Shown piece after piece: positions 34,672-36,854 of a DNA stretch of 36,854 nt. Made by a program: the position numbers and the translations under genes. The notes beneath the pieces are model-generated. The model was not told the origin of the DNA. It searched no databases and worked only from the letters and a program-made list of their open reading frames with translations. Location: contig LSKJ01000328.1 of assembly GCA_001557035.1 (NCBI GenBank), positions 1 through 36,854 on the forward strand, written 5' to 3'. This DNA is from Rhodospirillaceae bacterium CCH5-H10. GTDB lineage: Bacteria > Pseudomonadota > Alphaproteobacteria > Reyranellales > Reyranellaceae. The first letter of the stretch is position 1. Each line of letters starts with the position of its first letter.

Positions 34672-34706
34672 ACGCCCGGGTCGAAAGACCCGGGCGTTCT
34701 GCTTTT
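34672..34706 (+). terminator. Rho-independent terminator after the BI-1 gene
   Basis: ACGCCCGGGTC (34672-34682) pairs perfectly with GACCCGGGCGT (34687-34697) over a GAAA tetraloop, followed by TCTGCTTTTT. An A-run (AAAAAA) lies just before the stem, so it may also work leftward. This is the clearest terminator in the window. Confidence 0.88.
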
Positions 34707-34721
34707 TGAGGGGAACCGAGC

Positions 34722-35900
34722 GTGTCAGCCCACCGACCCGCGAATCGATTCAAGGCTTTCATCGACAGCGAGGCCTCTTCTGCCCTGCCGCTGCTCGCGG
34801 CGGCCGTCCTGGCCCTCGTGCTCGCCAATTCGCCGCTGCAGGACGCGGTCCAGGCGCTGTTGGGAACGAAGCTGGGCTACGAGTATCAAGGCCTGGGCAT
34901 CTACAAGCCGCTGCTGCTCTGGATCAACGACGGCCTGATGGCCATGTTCTTCCTGCTGGTCGGGATTGAGATCAAGCGCGAAGTCGTCGAGGGCGAGCTC
35001 TCGCGCCCCTCGCAGGTGGCGCTGCCGATCGCCGGCGCCGTGGGCGGCATGGTCGTGCCGGCTGCGTTCTACGCCGCCTTCAACTGGTCGGACGCGGTGG
35101 CTCTGCGCGGCTGGGCGATCCCGGCCGCCACCGACATCGCCTTCTCGCTGGGCGTCCTGGCGGCGCTCGGCAGCCGGGTGCCTCTGGCCCTCAAGGTGTT
35201 CCTGACCACGCTGGCGATCGTCGACGATCTCGGCGCCATCCTGGTGATCGCCGTCTTCTACACGAGCCAGCTTTCGGTCGTGTCGCTCATCGCGGCCGGG
35301 CTCTGCCTGGTGGTGCTGGCGGCACTCAACCGGTTCGGCGTGCGCCGTCTTGCTCCGTACCTGCTGATCGGTGCGGTGCTTTGGGTCGCCGTCCTCAAAT
35401 CCGGCGTGCATGCGACGCTCGCCGGTGTCGCGCTCGCCATGTTCATTCCCCTGAAGTCGGCCGGTGAGGCCGACGAGGCCCGGCCCGCGATCTGGCTCGA
35501 ACACGTTCTCAAACCGTGGTCGGCCTGGTTCATCATGCCGGTCTTCGCCTTTGCCAATGCAGGCCTTCCGCTGGCGGGCCTGTCGCTGTCCTCGCTGCTG
35601 GAGCCGATCCCGCTGGGCATCATGGCCGGTCTGTTCGTCGGCAAGCAGGTCGGCATCGTTCTGTGCGCCGGTCTGCTGATCCTGCTCGGGCTTGCGTCCA
35701 TGCCCGCGGGCGGATCGTGGCGCTCGCTGTATGGCGTCTCGATCCTCGCCGGCATCGGCTTCACGATGAGCCTGTTCATCGGCACGCTGGCGTTTCCCGA
35801 TCCGCAGTTCGAATCGCAGGTCCGACTGGGTGTTCTTGCAGGATCGCTGCTGTCGGCGATCGTCGGCTATCTCATCCTGAGGCTCGGGCCGCGTCCCTAG
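34722..35900 (+). CDS. nhaA: Na+/H+ antiporter NhaA
   Basis: 392 residues, the usual NhaA length, with about 12 membrane segments. The ion site is visible: D168-D169 in TLAIVDDLGAI, matching E. coli D163/D164, and D138 in PAATDIAFSLG, matching D133. The N-terminus FKAFIDSEASSALPLL and FFLLVGIEIKREVVEGEL are family signatures. The start is GTG 34722; GAGGGG lies 8 bases upstream, only a few bases after the terminator. The transporter expels Na+ or Li+ in exchange for protons at alkaline pH. Confidence 0.96.
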   Translation: MSAHRPANRFKAFIDSEASSALPLLAAAVLALVLANSPLQDAVQALLGTKLGYEYQGLGIYKPLLLWINDGLMAMFFLLVGIEIKREVVEGELSRPSQVALPIAGAVGGMVVPAAFYAAFNWSDAVALRGWAIPAATDIAFSLGVLAALGSRVPLALKVFLTTLAIVDDLGAILVIAVFYTSQLSVVSLIAAGLCLVVLAALNRFGVRRLAPYLLIGAVLWVAVLKSGVHATLAGVALAMFIPLKSAGEADEARPAIWLEHVLKPWSAWFIMPVFAFANAGLPLAGLSLSSLLEPIPLGIMAGLFVGKQVGIVLCAGLLILLGLASMPAGGSWRSLYGVSILAGIGFTMSLFIGTLAFPDPQFESQVRLGVLAGSLLSAIVGYLILRLGPRP

Positions 35901-35936
35901 ATTGCGCCGCGCGTTCGCCGCCCTATACTTTCGGCC

Positions 35937-36443
35937 ATGCGGCGTACCTCCTATGAACAGATGAACTGCTCGATCGCTTCGGCGCTCGACGTGGTCGGTG
36001 AGCCGTGGACGCTGCTGATCGTGCGCGATGCCTTCTACGGCGTGCGCCGCTTCGACGATTTCCAGGAGAATCTCGGCATCGCGCGCAACGTGTTGACCGC
36101 GCGCCTGAAGAAGCTCGTGGAGGCGGGCGTCTTCCGCAAGACCGCCTATCGCCAGCGTCCGCTGCGCCACGAATATCGTCTCACCGAGAAAGGCGCGGCG
36201 CTGTTCACCGTGATCGTCGGACTCAAGCAGTGGGGCGACCGGTTCGGTGCCGCTTCGCGCGACGGTCGGCCGATGGACCTGGTCGACCGCGCCGGCAACA
36301 CGCTGCTCGACCCCGTGCTGATCGATGCCGCGAGCGGACGGCGTCTCGAACTCACCAACGTGCGTGCGGTGGCGGGACCCGGCGCGGACCAGACCACGCG
36401 CACCTTCTTCGAACGACTGGCGATCAACCGCCCGGCGCGTTGA
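35937..36443 (+). CDS. HxlR-family transcriptional regulator
   Basis: 168 residues. The winged helix (about 10-100) shows the HxlR pattern: MNCSIASALDVVGEPWTLLI, then RRFDDFQENLGIARNVLTARL and the wing RPLRHEYRLTEKGAAL. C11 stands where redox- or aldehyde-sensing family members have a reactive Cys, but this one lone Cys proves little. An extra C-terminal part of about 60 residues (LVDRAGNTLLDPVLID...) is typical of the longer subgroup. Its target is not obvious; NhaA upstream is on the same strand with a 36-base gap. Confidence 0.9.
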   Translation: MRRTSYEQMNCSIASALDVVGEPWTLLIVRDAFYGVRRFDDFQENLGIARNVLTARLKKLVEAGVFRKTAYRQRPLRHEYRLTEKGAALFTVIVGLKQWGDRFGAASRDGRPMDLVDRAGNTLLDPVLIDAASGRRLELTNVRAVAGPGADQTTRTFFERLAINRPAR

Positions 36444-36472
36444 TGTCGTCCTTCGCTTCGCTCGGGACGACA
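36444..36472. repeat. Short hairpin form of the dispersed repeat
   Basis: TGTCGTCC (36444-36451) pairs with GGACGACA (36465-36472) around a TTCGCTTCGCTCG loop. It is one self-complementary arm related to the 99 bp elements. It lies between the convergent HxlR and DUF4169 genes, so it may terminate both. Confidence 0.65.
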
Positions 36473-36480
36473 AGAAAGTT

Positions 36481-36666
36481 TTAGTCTTTCTCAGGCTCGA
36501 GCCGCTTGCCGTCGAGCGTGCGCACGGTGCGTTCCGCCGTGTCCTTGTCGGCTGCTTTCTCCGCGCGTGTGCGGCCGAAGCGTCGGCGATTGGCGTCGGC
36601 TTCCGTCTCGCGTTCGCGTTTCGCCTTGTCCTTGCGGGCGCGTCGCAGGTTCACGATCTCGGCCAT
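36481..36666 (-). CDS. DUF4169-family small basic protein
   Basis: 61 residues, highly charged, starting MAEIVNLRRARKDKAKRE, with RRRFGRTRAEKA in the middle and a TLDGKRLE ending. This is the layout of the DUF4169 family of small alphaproteobacterial proteins. It is predicted to be one helical, partly disordered chain with no membrane segment or Cys. Function unknown. It is convergent with HxlR and divergent from the AsmA-like gene. Confidence 0.82.
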   Translation of the reverse strand: MAEIVNLRRARKDKAKRERETEADANRRRFGRTRAEKAADKDTAERTVRTLDGKRLEPEKD

Positions 36667-36733
36667 GGATTTCTCTATGCCGCGCTTGGCACCGATGCGC
36701 TAGTCTCGGGCGAGCCGGATCGGGGAGCCCGCC

Positions 36734-36854
36734 ATGACACCAACCACCCGCAAGCGTCTCCTGATCGGCGGCGGTGGCATCGTTGCCCTGCTGGTCGCCG
36801 CCGTCGTCGTGGCGCCCGCGCTGATCGACATCAATTCCTACAAGCCGCTGATCG
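36734..36854 (+). CDS. AsmA-family protein, N-terminal fragment (cut by window end)
   Basis: Only 40 residues are present: MTPTTRKRLLIGG, one membrane helix (about 8-30) and then ALIDINSYKPLI. A short basic cytoplasmic start, a helix and a following D-x-N-x-Y-K-P are typical of AsmA-like proteins, which are large periplasmic proteins anchored in the inner membrane and linked to lipid transport between membranes. GGGGAG precedes the ATG by 6 bases. The rest lies beyond the window, so the call rests on the N-terminus only. Confidence 0.65.
   Translation, partial: MTPTTRKRLLIGGGGIVALLVAAVVVAPALIDINSYKPLI

Noticed and set aside
34725..36473. Long minus-strand frame opposite NhaA and HxlR
   Set aside because: The composition is that of an antisense shadow, and both plus-strand genes have full family motifs.

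Overview
The window reads as chromosomal DNA of a GC-rich soil or water alphaproteobacterium. The evidence is dense G/C-ending codon use, strong GGAGG-type ribosome binding sites, many Tat-type (twin-arginine) export signals and several orphan Bug (TctC-like) solute receptors. CoA-transferase/acyl-CoA dehydrogenase sets, a DUF4169 protein and short palindromic repeats of the 'GTCATCCCGAGCG' type also fit. A Reyranella- or Bradyrhizobium-like Hyphomicrobiales member is a plausible guess, not a demonstrated one. There is no rRNA, tRNA, CRISPR array, transposase or phage gene. No gene-free stretch exceeds 300 bases.

Layout. 1-121: nested palindromic repeat. 122-2414: SGNH hydrolase (-) and a TAXI-type TRAP receptor (+). 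2465-4981: small acidic protein, Bug receptor, CBS protein overlapping an eRF1-like protein, CusF-fold protein. 5095-7846: dioxygenase/Bug operon facing a GntR regulator across a short palindrome-rich region. 7850-13502: pterin dehydratase, a dipeptide/oligopeptide-type ABC receptor (+), and its likely four-gene transporter operon (-) converging on it. 13640-17833: minimal zincin (+), then a leftward operon Bug, mug, DUF1254, Tat-exported SOD. 17991-21402: acyl-CoA dehydrogenase and two CaiB/BaiF CoA-transferases, with 4-base or near-zero junctions. 21406-21897: two 98-99 bp inverted-repeat elements bracketing a frameshifted GIY-YIG nuclease gene. 21902-24962: sirtuin and AidB-like acyl-CoA dehydrogenase (-), LMW phosphatase (+). 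24946-29198: dimethylformamidase-large-subunit homologue (-) divergent from a Bug receptor and phosphotriesterase-family hydrolase (+). 29211-29309: third copy of the element. 29321-33754: thpR and tesA (-) divergent from ybbA-ybbP (+). 33893-36854: BI-1 protein with a clear terminator, NhaA, HxlR regulator, DUF4169 protein and the start of an AsmA-like gene.

The theme is uptake and breakdown of organic acids and amides: four Bug receptors, one TAXI receptor and one ABC importer lie beside a dioxygenase, CoA-transferases, acyl-CoA dehydrogenases, an amidohydrolase-like enzyme and a phosphotriesterase-like enzyme. None of the Bug/TAXI receptors has its membrane partner in the window. The most unusual structure is the family of ~99 bp elements with 29 bp inverted arms. 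Their arm sequences differ between copies while the two arms of each copy stay complementary. Two copies closely flank a broken GIY-YIG nuclease gene.
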